Shown here: piece after piece, positions 8,087 through 17,309 of the stretch | Position numbering within the stretch: position 1 is the stretch's first letter | Layout of the letters: every line of letters begins with the position of its first letter | NCBI GenBank assembly: GCA_040223695.1 | Contig: JAVKFU010000006.1 | Span: forward strand, 1 to 64,000 | Length of the DNA stretch: 64,000 nucleotides | Direction: 5' to 3' | From: Deltaproteobacteria bacterium | Lineage (GTDB): Bacteria > Desulfobacterota_D > UBA1144 > Nemesobacterales > UBA2774 | Made by a program: the position numbers and the translations under genes | The notes under the pieces: model-generated | What the model was told of the DNA's origin: nothing | Seen by the model: only the letters and a program-made list of their open reading frames with translations | Databases searched by the model: none

Positions 8087-8524
8087 TTATTCATCCTCCG
8101 AGAGCTCGGCGAGCTCTATGAGCACTCCGTTTACGGCTTTGGGGTGTATGAAAGCTACCCTTGAATTGTAAGCGCCCGGACGCGGGGTCTCGTCTATAAG
8201 TCTCACGCCTTCTTTTTTAAGCCTCTCGAGAGCAGACTCTATATCATCGACCATGAAACAAATATGGTGAATACCCTCTCCCCTTTTGTCCAGAAATTTG
8301 GTAATCGGGGAGTTTTCGTCGAGAGGCTCAAGAAGCTCTATGGCCGTCCCTCCCTTCTCCGGCACGAGCATGGAAGTCCTGACTCCCTGCTCCTCCACCA
8401 CCTCCCTGTGCTCTACCCTGAGACCGAGCGCGGTCTCGTAAATTTTCTCCACCGCGTCGATATCGTTAACGGCGACCGCCACGTGATACAGGTTTTGAAG
8501 GATGCCTTTACCCACTTGATTCAC
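8087..8524 (-). CDS. mce: Methylmalonyl-CoA epimerase
   Basis: This enzyme interconverts (R)- and (S)-methylmalonyl-CoA in propionate metabolism. The 145-residue protein has two glyoxalase-fold halves: YHVAVAVNDID at 13-23 and HHICFMVDDIESA in the second half. His14, His of GIHHICF and the C-terminal Glu of LIELAEL are the family metal-binding positions. A GTG at 8524 starts it. The upstream gene on the same strand, a hot-dog thioesterase, ends 33 bases away, so they are probably cotranscribed. A meaB-type mutase chaperone gene lies at 20741-21700, but the mutase itself is outside the window. Confidence 0.92.
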   Translation of the reverse strand: MNQVGKGILQNLYHVAVAVNDIDAVEKIYETALGLRVEHREVVEEQGVRTSMLVPEKGGTAIELLEPLDENSPITKFLDKRGEGIHHICFMVDDIESALERLKKEGVRLIDETPRPGAYNSRVAFIHPKAVNGVLIELAELSEDE

Positions 8525-8556
8525 TCCGTCTATCCGTATGAAATCCGAGCCCTGAA

Positions 8557-8979
8557 TTACCCCGTCTCCGCCTTCGGGGACTGAAATTGCTGCTTTCTTC
8601 TGATGCCCTTCTTGAACCTTTCCTCGTTGATAATGTACATATCATTATATCCCGTCGCTATCTTCTCCACGTCGTCATAGGCTTCGATCTTGAAATAGAC
8701 CTTATCGCCTTCTATTTTAACGATCTCGGCCCTGATATTTATTGGAGATCCGATCGGGGCGGAGGCGAAATGACTCATTTCGATCCTGACGCTGACCACC
8801 ATTTCCGTATTGTCCAGGAAGGGGGCCATCAGATCGGCGCATGTCGTCTGCATGAAAGTTACGAGCGAAGGACTCGACAGCACGCGGGGCGAGTTCTCAT
8901 GAAAGCGGGAAGCCGCCATTTCAGGCTTCGTCTCTATCTTTTTTTCTATGAACATCCCGGTCTGAAACGATTTTCTCAT
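8557..8979 (-). CDS. Hot-dog thioesterase, fluoroacetyl-CoA-thioesterase-like
   Basis: A 140-residue protein matching the length and pattern of FlK-like hot-dog thioesterases. It has SPRVLSSPSLVTFMQTTCADL followed by MSHFASAPIGSPINIRAEI, equivalent to the catalytic helix and the His-containing loop of FlK. FlK uses Thr, Glu and His; here the helix position corresponding to the Glu appears to be Gln (FMQTT), so chemistry may differ. It would hydrolyse a small acyl-CoA. An upstream in-frame start at 9039 adds 20 residues, but AGGG about 8 bases before ATG 8979 and the family length favour the shorter form. It lies just upstream of the methylmalonyl-CoA epimerase gene. Confidence 0.78.
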   Translation of the reverse strand: MRKSFQTGMFIEKKIETKPEMAASRFHENSPRVLSSPSLVTFMQTTCADLMAPFLDNTEMVVSVRIEMSHFASAPIGSPINIRAEIVKIEGDKVYFKIEAYDDVEKIATGYNDMYIINEERFKKGIRRKQQFQSPKAETG

Positions 8980-9108
8980 AATGACACCCTGACGATTATA
9001 AAATAATGATCCTGCACTGAACACATAGTCCTTATACAATAATAGGACAATCTAAATATACCTGCGAATTAATATTCTGCATATGTAAAAAGCCCGGAAC
9101 GCGGTCGT

Positions 9109-10248
9109 TTACAAGCTGTCCCCGTAACCGGTGAGCTCTACGTACCCGCTCCCTTCGAGCCCGCCGCCTGATACACCGACAGCGCCCTCCCAGTATACAA
9201 ACGAGAGGAGGAGCTCCTGCCCGGCCTGATATGGGGTAACAGCAAATTCCATTCCGAGACCGGGAATTTTAATCAGCCATCCGGAGGGGTACACGATCCC
9301 GGTATCGGGACTTTTCCATCTGTCGAGGACCTCGATCTCAAACTCGTCCGCGCTCAATGGGACTACCGATCCGTCCTCGCTTACGAGTGTCCCGGAGGAG
9401 GACGCGTCCATACCTCCGCCTTTCAGTCTCAGCCGGTAAAGCATCAGTTCCCGGCCGTCATCAAACTGAAGGGAAAACCAGTCCCACCCCTCCTGCTCGG
9501 GCCCGAGCGCGCTCGTGCTCCATTCGCGGTCAAGCCAGCTTAGACCCCGGACCTCATATTCCCCGCCCTCTACGGAAACAGTGCCGCTTGTCTCAAGGCG
9601 GGTTTGAGAAAAGTAATAGGAGGCGTTTCCGGGCTCCTTACTCTTCTGGCTGAGACCCTCATCCCCTTGAAGCACAACCGGTTTTAAGGGATTTAATTTT
9701 AAGTCGATTGAGACCGATTCGGCATTCGCGGCAAGCTCGTAGAGGTCGCCTGTCTTTTTGACCGACCACTCGCCCACCCATACCTTGAAAGGCCCGGCTG
9801 CGGCGCCGGCAAGCCCCATGCTCCCCCTCCCCCACCGTTCATACGAATGGAATTCTTCCTCCCGTATGTCGCTGAGCGCGAAGTGGGCGAAGTAAACCTG
9901 GTTCGTCCCCCACTTCGATTCCCTATCAGGGTTTTCCGGACTGAGCCCCCTTCTGAAAAACGTAAGCTGGTATCCGAAGCGCCTGCCGGACGGAGAGGTC
10001 ACATTGCCGGTGTAGTACCACCATTCAGTCTGGAATTCGGGATGCGGCCCGAAGTCCTCCGGAAAAACGAAGGGGCGTTTTTCATAAGCCCTCTCGAACC
10101 CCTCCGCTCCGTCTTCCGAAAGCATCCGGGCCACGTCCAGCTTGGGAGCGGCCCGTTGCTCAGGTCTCTTCATTAAAATCCACGCTCCCCCCAAAACCGA
10201 GGCAAGCAGAAAGAATAATATTAAGAAGCGCAATTTTATTTTAACCAT
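9109..10248 (-). CDS. CrtC/AttH-type lipocalin-like exported protein
   Basis: A 379-residue protein with one N-terminal membrane or signal segment (about 6-26) and the two-part calycin-like domain of the CrtC/AttH family. Characteristic motifs are EFQTEWWYYTGNV in the first half and LSWLDREWSTS in the second. AttH proteins are partners of AttEFG ABC transporters; CrtC members are carotenoid hydratases. The position directly downstream of the permease (10 bases) fits an AttH-like role on the periplasmic side, perhaps carrying or modifying a hydrophobic substrate. The substrate is unknown, and no carotenoid genes are nearby. Confidence 0.85.
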   Translation of the reverse strand: MVKIKLRFLILFFLLASVLGGAWILMKRPEQRAAPKLDVARMLSEDGAEGFERAYEKRPFVFPEDFGPHPEFQTEWWYYTGNVTSPSGRRFGYQLTFFRRGLSPENPDRESKWGTNQVYFAHFALSDIREEEFHSYERWGRGSMGLAGAAAGPFKVWVGEWSVKKTGDLYELAANAESVSIDLKLNPLKPVVLQGDEGLSQKSKEPGNASYYFSQTRLETSGTVSVEGGEYEVRGLSWLDREWSTSALGPEQEGWDWFSLQFDDGRELMLYRLRLKGGGMDASSSGTLVSEDGSVVPLSADEFEIEVLDRWKSPDTGIVYPSGWLIKIPGLGMEFAVTPYQAGQELLLSFVYWEGAVGVSGGGLEGSGYVELTGYGDSL

Positions 10249-10258
10249 GATCGAGCGC

Positions 10259-12823
10259 CTATTCTTCCCTCATGAGGGAAGCCGTGTTTAGTTTTCCAAT
10301 TCGGAAGGCTGGATATATACCGGCGCATACGGCCGCTACAAGGGCTATCACAAGGGCCTCTATAAAGTACCGGGGCTCGGCGGAAAATTCGAGCGTCCAG
10401 CCGAACGAACGGAGATTCACAACATAAATAAGTATAAGGGAGAGAACCACGCCGATAGGTATGGAGAGCATACCCGCGGTCAGTCCTATAATACCGTTCT
10501 CGAGAAACGTCATCCTTCTCAGTTGTGAGACGGTCACACCGAGCGCCCGCAACACCCCGAACTCTCGCGCCCTCTCAAGCTGGAGGGACATCAGCGAGCT
10601 GAGCACTCCGATAAAAGCGACAATTACGACGAGTATTCGAAGAGCGGTCGTTATGGTGAAAGTCCGGTCGAAAGTGTCGATCGCGGATTCCTTAAGTCCC
10701 CTGTTCGACCTTAAGGTCAGATTGTATCGTCCCGAAATCGAATTTCGCATTTCCTCCATAACCCTTCCCACATCAGAGCCGGGGGAAACAAACGCGGCGA
10801 CGGAGGTGATTAGCCTGTCTTTCCAGTATTCGCGGTAGAGCTCGTCGGACATTAGCACTATTCCCCCCTGAGCGCCGTAATCGTAATAGACGCCGGAAAT
10901 TTTGAACTCCATTGACCCGCTGTCGGTCGGAAGCTCCACAACCGCCCCCGGAACATGTTTTATACCGTTACGGTTGGCGAAGGATTCGGAAACAAGTACG
11001 GAGCCGCTTTGCATCTTCTTCCAGAGATCGGCTCCCCCGGATTCGCTCCAGAGGAACTTTCTGTTCTTTATTCCCACATCCTCGGTTACGGCGACCAGAT
11101 TCAGGCGGCCGTAACGGGGGGTATTGAGTATCACCCTTCTTACGGTGGCCGCTCTATCGACACCGGGAACCCCTTTGAGCCTGTCTATAATGCCGGGGTC
11201 TATTCCCGCGTCGCCGCTTATGCTTCCCGAGGGCATCGAGATAAAAATGTCGGCGTTCAGGGTATAGTCCAGCCAGTCCGCAACGGTTGTCCTGAAACTG
11301 CCTATCATTATGTCTACGCTTACGATTACCGAGACCGCTATTGTGAGTGAGGCGATCGCGACTCCGGTCCTGCTTATGGAACGGATGATATTCCCGGGGG
11401 CCATACGGTAGACAGCGCCCGCCCTTCTCAGAAGAACCGAGTATAAACGGGTGAGCCGGTTTGTAGCGAGAGGGACAAGAAATGATGACCCGAGCAGTAT
11501 CAGGAATAACGATACGAGGCTCAGACCGAGGCCGCTTCCAGGCAGGTATATAGCGAAAACGCCGAGTAATAACAAAGCTATACCGATCAGGCTTAAAACC
11601 GGAATCGATTTAAGGAGAGAGCTTTCCAGCAGAGAGCGCCGGAAGGCGCCCGCCGGCTTGACCCCGGAAGCCTCCGCAGCCGGTATGAGGGCGGCAAAGA
11701 CGGAAGCGGCAACGCCTAATAATAGTCCTTTGAGTAAGGTGTAATAGGAAACCGTGAAATCCGTTACGGTGAGCGTGAAGTAAAGATCGTTTATCGTCCT
11801 CGTAACGAGACCGACTATACCCCGTCCCAGTAATACGCCCAGAGCGAGCCCGGCAAGGGCGCCGATTAAACCGATTACCAGCGCTTCGGACAAAACCATA
11901 CCGAAGACCTGCCGCCTCGTTACGCCCAGGGCCCTGAGCGTGCCGTACATTTCCCTCCTCTGTAAAACGGAGAAAGTAACCGTGTTATAGATAAGGAAAA
12001 CGCCTACAAAGAGCGCGAGCAGGCTGAGCGCGAGCAGGTTGAGCTCAAAGGCCCTTGTCATGCTTCTGGTGGATTCCGCTAAATTGCCGGGACGCTCGAC
12101 CCTGGCGCCCGCAGGCAGAATTTCCCTTATCCGGCTGAGCGCAGCTTTCCCCTCAGGCGTGTCTTCATCGACGGCAATGTCTATGTAAGTAAGAAGACCG
12201 ATCTTGCCGAGAAGCTCCTGAGCGGTGGAAATATCGGCGATAAAAACGCCGCCCAGACTTTCGGGAACGCTCTCTTCTCCGGTATCAATAATGCCTATAA
12301 CACGCACGGCGATCGTGTCCGCTCCGTATTCAAGCTCCAGGGTTGTGCCGACATCCAACTCGTATTTACTAGAAATATCACCCGAGACAAGCACCCCGCC
12401 GGGCTCTGTTAATAGCTCATCCAGTGCTCCTTCGGGGACATATTCCATGTAGCTCCGCTCGCCTCTGCCGGGACCCGCGCCCGCCAGGGGGTCGATGCCC
12501 AGGATGCGGAATGTCCTGCCGTCAAGGGGGGGCGCTTTCACATAACCCTCAACGTGAGGGGAGATAGCGCGGACACCCGGCACCAGTGTCAGCTCGCGGT
12601 ATAACCGCTCTTCTATACCGGAACCGTCGGCGGTAATCCTGTGACTAAACCCGCCTGTAAGGGTTTCCGTCGAGAGGGCGAGCGAACGGTTCGCGCTCTG
12701 ATTCGCAAGGTCCACCGACACTACCAACGCCACACCGAGCGCGATTCCCAGAACGAGCAGGAAGCTCTGGAGTCCGTGCTTCGAGATGTAGCCGATACTC
12801 ACATTTAAGAGTGAAAAATTCAT
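10259..12823 (-). CDS. ABC transporter permease with two FtsX domains (AttFG/LolCE-like)
   Basis: An 854-residue membrane protein that looks like two MacB/LolC-type permeases joined. Each half has a periplasmic region followed by an FtsX core. The first core (about 260-390) contains FLIYNTVTFSVLQRREMYGTLRALG; the second (about 725-850) contains SSLMSLQLERAREFGVLRALG. A first membrane helix lies near residues 15-35. The duplicated ERAREFG/RREMYG-type coupling motifs would contact the ATPase encoded immediately upstream. Proteins of this class move substrates such as lipoproteins or lipids out of the inner membrane rather than importing them. The ATPase gene ends 26 bases before this start. Confidence 0.9.
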   Translation of the reverse strand: MNFSLLNVSIGYISKHGLQSFLLVLGIALGVALVVSVDLANQSANRSLALSTETLTGGFSHRITADGSGIEERLYRELTLVPGVRAISPHVEGYVKAPPLDGRTFRILGIDPLAGAGPGRGERSYMEYVPEGALDELLTEPGGVLVSGDISSKYELDVGTTLELEYGADTIAVRVIGIIDTGEESVPESLGGVFIADISTAQELLGKIGLLTYIDIAVDEDTPEGKAALSRIREILPAGARVERPGNLAESTRSMTRAFELNLLALSLLALFVGVFLIYNTVTFSVLQRREMYGTLRALGVTRRQVFGMVLSEALVIGLIGALAGLALGVLLGRGIVGLVTRTINDLYFTLTVTDFTVSYYTLLKGLLLGVAASVFAALIPAAEASGVKPAGAFRRSLLESSLLKSIPVLSLIGIALLLLGVFAIYLPGSGLGLSLVSLFLILLGSSFLVPLATNRLTRLYSVLLRRAGAVYRMAPGNIIRSISRTGVAIASLTIAVSVIVSVDIMIGSFRTTVADWLDYTLNADIFISMPSGSISGDAGIDPGIIDRLKGVPGVDRAATVRRVILNTPRYGRLNLVAVTEDVGIKNRKFLWSESGGADLWKKMQSGSVLVSESFANRNGIKHVPGAVVELPTDSGSMEFKISGVYYDYGAQGGIVLMSDELYREYWKDRLITSVAAFVSPGSDVGRVMEEMRNSISGRYNLTLRSNRGLKESAIDTFDRTFTITTALRILVVIVAFIGVLSSLMSLQLERAREFGVLRALGVTVSQLRRMTFLENGIIGLTAGMLSIPIGVVLSLILIYVVNLRSFGWTLEFSAEPRYFIEALVIALVAAVCAGIYPAFRIGKLNTASLMREE

Positions 12824-12849
12824 TTTAAGGTTGCTGACCGATTTTACGC

Positions 12850-13563
12850 TCAGGTTCGCAGGACACGGGAATCTTTGTCATCTGATACCGGAATGAGCCT
12901 CCCGTTGTGAATCGTGTAAACGGCATCGGAGAAACTCTTTATCTCGGCGCTGTGAGTGGCGATTATCATCGTTTTACCCGACTCCCGGACCAGATTGAGG
13001 AGGAGGGACAGGACCTCGCCCGCGGTGTCTTCGTCCAGATTGCCCGTGGGCTCATCCGCCAGAATAAGGTCGGGATCATTGATAAGCGCCCGCGCTATGG
13101 CAACCCTCTGCTGCTCGCCCCCCGACAGGCGGTCGGGATAGGAGTTACTCCTTTCAACGAGGTTTACCCTTTCGAGTAGCCCCGCCGCTTTCCGACGGCT
13201 CTCCGCGCGGGCGAGGCCGTTTAGCTCCCCTGGGAGCGTAACGTTCTCAATTACGGTGAGAGTCGGAATGAGATGAAAAAACTGGAAAACAAGCCCTATA
13301 CGGCTCCGGCGGAACAAAGTAAGCTCCTCCTCGGTCATATCTGAAAGCGAAGTATCCCCTATCAGCACCTCTCCCTCGTCGGCAGAGTCTATGCCGGAGA
13401 TTATGTTAAGGAGCGTCGTTTTGCCGGAGCCGCTTTTTCCCAGAAGAGACACAAGCTCCCCGTTGTAAACCACGGCATTGACGTCCTCGAGTATATCGAC
13501 CCTTTTTCCGCCTTCGTCAAAATGCTTGCTCACGCCTTTTAATCGCAATTTAGCTTCTTTCAT
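12850..13563 (-). CDS. ABC transporter ATP-binding protein (LolD/AttE-like)
   Basis: The nucleotide-binding subunit for the adjacent double FtsX permease. It shows Walker [10 protein letters not shown], the Q-loop (VFQFFHL), the signature [15 protein letters not shown], Walker B LILADEP with catalytic Glu, the D-loop GNLDEDTA and the switch His (IIATHSAEI). The [18 protein letters not shown] stretch is typical of the MacB/LolD subgroup. An in-frame GTG at 13626 would add 21 residues not expected in the family; I chose ATG 13563, although no clear ribosome-binding site supports either. Confidence 0.92.
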   Translation of the reverse strand: MKEAKLRLKGVSKHFDEGGKRVDILEDVNAVVYNGELVSLLGKSGSGKTTLLNIISGIDSADEGEVLIGDTSLSDMTEEELTLFRRSRIGLVFQFFHLIPTLTVIENVTLPGELNGLARAESRRKAAGLLERVNLVERSNSYPDRLSGGEQQRVAIARALINDPDLILADEPTGNLDEDTAGEVLSLLLNLVRESGKTMIIATHSAEIKSFSDAVYTIHNGRLIPVSDDKDSRVLRT

Positions 13564-13685
13564 AGTTTGACGTATTGAAATCCCTTGTGAGAGGTCAGGA
13601 TTATGATTGGGAGCGCCATAACTCACAGAATATTAAGGGTAATGATTAGACGATTGTTTTCAAGGAAAAGCGGCGGCGGGAGGAT

Positions 13686-14441
13686 CTATTGAAAGGCGGA
13701 TTCCTCATCCGGGTTTATCGACAGCGTGAGCTCCTGTACGGCCTGAGCGCCTTCTGAATCCGAAACGATAATTGTAACAATATAGTCCCCAGCATCTTCT
13801 CCTCCGTATTCCCAACGGATAAGACCCGTAGCGGGCTCCATCGTCATACCCGCGGGGGCGTTCCGGAGGGTAAAATCGACGGGGTCTCCGTCAGGGTCCT
13901 CCGCCATGACCGTGTAGCTGAACCCGCCTTCTTCAAAAGAAGCCCCCGGCTCTGAGATTATAACGGGCGGAGAGTTGGGTATCCTGAAGCTGCCCTCTGC
14001 CGACAGGGCGCCCTGCCCGAGACCGCTGTAGGGCGTGACTGAGACCGTTATGGTATCCCCTTTTTTAAATTCATCGCGCCATTCGAGCTCCTCGCCGCTT
14101 TCGCCCGTTATATCATCTCCGTTCAGCTTCCAGTCATACAAAAAGCTCGTATCATCGGGTTCGTTCCCGGAGTGAACGACTTCGGCCTTAAAGCCGTCTC
14201 GCGGATTCTCGGTGAGTGTAACAACCTTTATCGCCTCTACCCGGGATAATGACGGCACGGATGAATCGTAATCATCGTAAACGGGCGTTGTCCCGGCGAG
14301 CTCATCCTCCGAAAACGAAGGCGCCTCCGGGGTCGCCTCGGGCGAATCCACGCCCGCTTCGACCGCTTTTTGACTTTCGTCGCCGCAGCCTGAAGAAAAG
14401 AGCATGATTATAAAAATACATAACGTGAAAAAAATTCGCAT
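13686..14441 (-). CDS. Lipoprotein with cadherin/Ig-like domain
   Basis: The chosen ATG (14441) gives a signal peptide ending in FSSGC, with Cys19 as the lipidation site; upstream in-frame starts at 14468 and 14459 would only lengthen the signal. A Glu/Pro-rich linker follows, then a first beta domain (about 65-150) and a cadherin- or putative-Ig-type domain beginning NSPPVI and containing AEDPDGDPVDF and DAGDYIVTIIVSDSEG. Such domains bind other proteins or calcium. It sits 122 bases upstream of the ABC ATPase on the same strand, so it may be a further part of that exporter locus. No enzymatic motif is seen. Confidence 0.75.
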   Translation of the reverse strand: MRIFFTLCIFIIMLFSSGCGDESQKAVEAGVDSPEATPEAPSFSEDELAGTTPVYDDYDSSVPSLSRVEAIKVVTLTENPRDGFKAEVVHSGNEPDDTSFLYDWKLNGDDITGESGEELEWRDEFKKGDTITVSVTPYSGLGQGALSAEGSFRIPNSPPVIISEPGASFEEGGFSYTVMAEDPDGDPVDFTLRNAPAGMTMEPATGLIRWEYGGEDAGDYIVTIIVSDSEGAQAVQELTLSINPDEESAFQ

Positions 14442-14521
14442 TGATGATCCGTCGTTCATTCCGAGCACAGCCTCAACACTAATAATAATGCCGACTGAAA
14501 ATCAAATACAGTCCTCACTGG

Positions 14522-16009
14522 TCAATTAACGATTAGCTCGTATTTCCCGACTTTACCGTCAACCGACTTAAAACCGATTTTGATGCCGCTCTCCTTTTCG
14601 AGCTGTTTCAGATTTTGAAGCTCGGACTCCTTTAACCTTTGTATCACACCGGGATCCGCGTGCACCTGGATCTTCTTCACATGGGGTTTTGAGACGTGGT
14701 ATTTAATATCCCTGATGATTTCGTAAGAGACAGTGTGCCTGGATTTGAGCAGACCGACGCCGTCGCAATTCGGACACGGCTCCGCAAGCTCGGTCAACAG
14801 GCTCTCTCTGATACGCTGACGGGTCATTTGTATTACGCCGAACTGGGACATCTCAAGAACGGCGGACCTGGCCCTGTCCTGCTTGAGCGCCTCGACAAAA
14901 GCCTCATATATCTCATCGCGGAGCTGCCTGTTTTTTATATCGATAAAATCCACAACGACAATACCCACAAGATTTCTGAGCCTGATTTGCCTTACAATCT
15001 CAGTGGCGGCTTCGAGGTTTAATGTATAGATAGTCTCTTCCTGGTCTTTTCCGCTCTGGTACCTGCCCGTATTCACATCCACTACGGTAAGCCCCTCGGC
15101 CTCGTCTATGATTATATGGCCGCCCGACTTGAGCCATACCTTTTTACTGAAAATTTTCTTTATTTCACTCTCCACCCCGAACCTTCTGAACAGAGGTTCC
15201 TGGTCCTCGTAGAGCTCGACGGTCATATCCGCGTCAGGGAAATTGCGCTTGAGATAATCGGTTATCTCACCGTAAACCGGCTCGGAATCAACCAGCACTT
15301 TTTTTATGTCCGCGGATATAAAATCCCTTATAGCCTTGATATACAGCCTGGGTTCCTCATAGAGCAAAGACGGTCCTTTTTTCTCTTCGCTCTTCCGCTT
15401 TACGTCTTCCCAGATTTTAATTAACTCCCTCGTGTCCTGTTCCAGCTCCTCTTTCGAAATACCCTCGCTGGCCGTTCTGGCAATGAACCCTATACCCTCT
15501 GGCCTGATATCTCGGATGACTTCGCCGAGCCTCTCCCTCTCCTCTTCATCGTCTATTTTCCTGGAAATACCAACTATATCGGCGGAGCCGAGGAGGACTG
15601 TATATTTCCCCGGTATTCCAATATATGAGGTAAGCTTGGCGCCCTTGCCGCCTACGGATTCCTTCAGGACCTGAACAAGAACGTGCTGCCCCTCTCTGAG
15701 AATATCCTGTATAAGTGTTTTATCCTGCTTCGCGCCCTGCCCGCTCGTGTCTCCGTTCTCGAGAAAAAAATCAAAAAGCGAATCCTCGTGAACATCTTCA
15801 ACCGATATAAAGCCGGATTTTTCAAGCCCTATATCGACGAAGGCGGCCTGCATGCCGGGCACCACTTTCCCCACTATTCCTTTGTATATGTTTCCGACAA
15901 TACGAGGGGTGGATTTTCTTTCTACATAGAGCTCGGCCACCGAGCCGTTTTCAATCACCGCGACCCTGGTTTCATTGAACGTAATATTAATCAGTATCTG
16001 ATTATACAT
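14522..16009 (-). CDS. rng: Ribonuclease G (RNase E/G family)
   Basis: A 495-residue endoribonuclease with the RNase G layout: an S1 RNA-binding domain (about 35-130, starting IVGNIYKGIVGKV), a 5'-sensor region and a DNase I-like catalytic core. Metal-binding Asp residues are in VVDVNTGRY (Asp311) and VVVDFIDI (Asp354). The zinc-link CPNC at 412-415 holds the dimer together in this family. It lacks the long C-terminal scaffold of RNase E. Known roles are maturation of 16S rRNA 5' ends and mRNA decay. The start ATG 16009 faces the divergently transcribed LysM gene across 194 bases. Confidence 0.95.
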   Translation of the reverse strand: MYNQILINITFNETRVAVIENGSVAELYVERKSTPRIVGNIYKGIVGKVVPGMQAAFVDIGLEKSGFISVEDVHEDSLFDFFLENGDTSGQGAKQDKTLIQDILREGQHVLVQVLKESVGGKGAKLTSYIGIPGKYTVLLGSADIVGISRKIDDEEERERLGEVIRDIRPEGIGFIARTASEGISKEELEQDTRELIKIWEDVKRKSEEKKGPSLLYEEPRLYIKAIRDFISADIKKVLVDSEPVYGEITDYLKRNFPDADMTVELYEDQEPLFRRFGVESEIKKIFSKKVWLKSGGHIIIDEAEGLTVVDVNTGRYQSGKDQEETIYTLNLEAATEIVRQIRLRNLVGIVVVDFIDIKNRQLRDEIYEAFVEALKQDRARSAVLEMSQFGVIQMTRQRIRESLLTELAEPCPNCDGVGLLKSRHTVSYEIIRDIKYHVSKPHVKKIQVHADPGVIQRLKESELQNLKQLEKESGIKIGFKSVDGKVGKYELIVN

Positions 16010-16203
16010 ACCGGTCGTTGGAAACCGCCTTTCATCAAACCTTATAAGCGTTGTTAAGTATAGTATATAAGTTGTCTATATGAAAGCTTAATAGAGTTAT
16101 TTATCTCTTTTAATTTTATACAAACAAGTGTAAAATTGAAATACGCTGCGTTTAAGGCGGTCCGGCTCGGCAGTTATAACGGCTTTAACGGAGGATAGAG
16201 AGG

Positions 16204-17205
16204 ATGCATTTCAGAATTTTCTTAATTGTATTTCTGTTGACGGGAATGGCTCTGGCCCAGGGCAGCCTTCCACAACCCAAGGACGGCACAACTATTTATA
16301 TTGTTAAACCGGGCGATTCTCTCTGGAAGATCTCCGGCAAATTTTTCGGGAACCCGCTGTTCTGGCCGAGACTATGGGAGATAAATCCATATATCGACAA
16401 CCCCAATCTCATATATCCCGGAGACGTTATATCGCTAAAGGCCCAGCCGCCCGACATACCTGTGGTGAAGGTAGAGCCGAAAGCCCACAAGGTATCATTC
16501 GAGGACATAGAACCGCCTCCTCCGGTCTATTATTATTCGAGAGGGGGCACAGAAGGGTTTATTACACGGAAGCAGTGGGAACACATGGGCACGGTACTCA
16601 CATCGGAGCCTCCTAAGTTGTTACTGGGCACGGGCGATATAGTTTATACGAACGTAGGCTCGAAGAACGGCGTCGGCACGGGGGACAAATTCACGATATT
16701 CCGGACTTCGAAACCGGTGCTCCATCCCCTCAATGGACAGAGAATAGGATATAAGGTTCAGATCGAGGGCGAGCTCGAGATTATAGAAGTACTGGGCAAG
16801 AGAAAATCGACCGCTGTCATCACTTCATCGTATGTGGAAATCACCAGAGGGGCGAGAATACGGCCACAGGAGCCGTTTGTAAAAGAGGTGGTCCTGAGAA
16901 AAGGCGAGCAAAGGGTCGACGGCTTTATAGTGGACAACAAAAACAATACGGCCCTGAGCGGCAAGGGAGACGTAGTGTATATCGACGCGGGAGAAGTCTA
17001 TTCGGTAGTACCCGGCAATACATTTTCAATATACACCCTGCCCAGAAAGGTTTATGACCCTGACGCCAACAAAAGGGTGGTGATTCCGGGCACCCTTATC
17101 GGGAAGATGGTGATACTCGAAGTCGAGGAAGAGAGCGCCACGGGAATAATAACGGATAGCTCAAGACAAATAGAGCTCGGCAATATAGTGAGCCTGGATA
17201 TCTGA
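16204..17205 (+). CDS. Exported LysM-domain protein
   Basis: A 333-residue secreted protein: a signal peptide (about 1-19, ending ALAQ) is followed by one LysM domain (about 30-80; YIVKPGDSLWKISGKFFGNP). LysM domains bind peptidoglycan. The remaining 250 residues, rich in beta strands with repeated short patterns such as GTGDIVYTNVGSKNGVGTGDKFTI and GKGDVVYIDAGEVYSVVPGNTFSI, contain no hydrolase motif I recognise. The two patterns look like an internal duplication of a small beta domain. Probably a periplasmic cell-wall-binding protein of unknown partner. A purine-rich GGAGG lies about 10 bases before the ATG. Confidence 0.82.
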   Translation: MHFRIFLIVFLLTGMALAQGSLPQPKDGTTIYIVKPGDSLWKISGKFFGNPLFWPRLWEINPYIDNPNLIYPGDVISLKAQPPDIPVVKVEPKAHKVSFEDIEPPPPVYYYSRGGTEGFITRKQWEHMGTVLTSEPPKLLLGTGDIVYTNVGSKNGVGTGDKFTIFRTSKPVLHPLNGQRIGYKVQIEGELEIIEVLGKRKSTAVITSSYVEITRGARIRPQEPFVKEVVLRKGEQRVDGFIVDNKNNTALSGKGDVVYIDAGEVYSVVPGNTFSIYTLPRKVYDPDANKRVVIPGTLIGKMVILEVEEESATGIITDSSRQIELGNIVSLDI

Positions 17206-17309
17206 TTTTTTAGCTTTCCGGCATTTAATAAGAAAAGACCCTAATCCCGGCATGCGAATTACTCGCTGCCGGATACCGCTTAATCCGATTCCTTAACGTT
17301 TTCCGGACG

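Noticed and set aside
17246-17273. CCGGCA/TGCCGG hairpin between the LysM and pcm genes as a bidirectional terminator
   Set aside because: Six-base stem with a 14-base loop and no T-run on either side; too weak to call.
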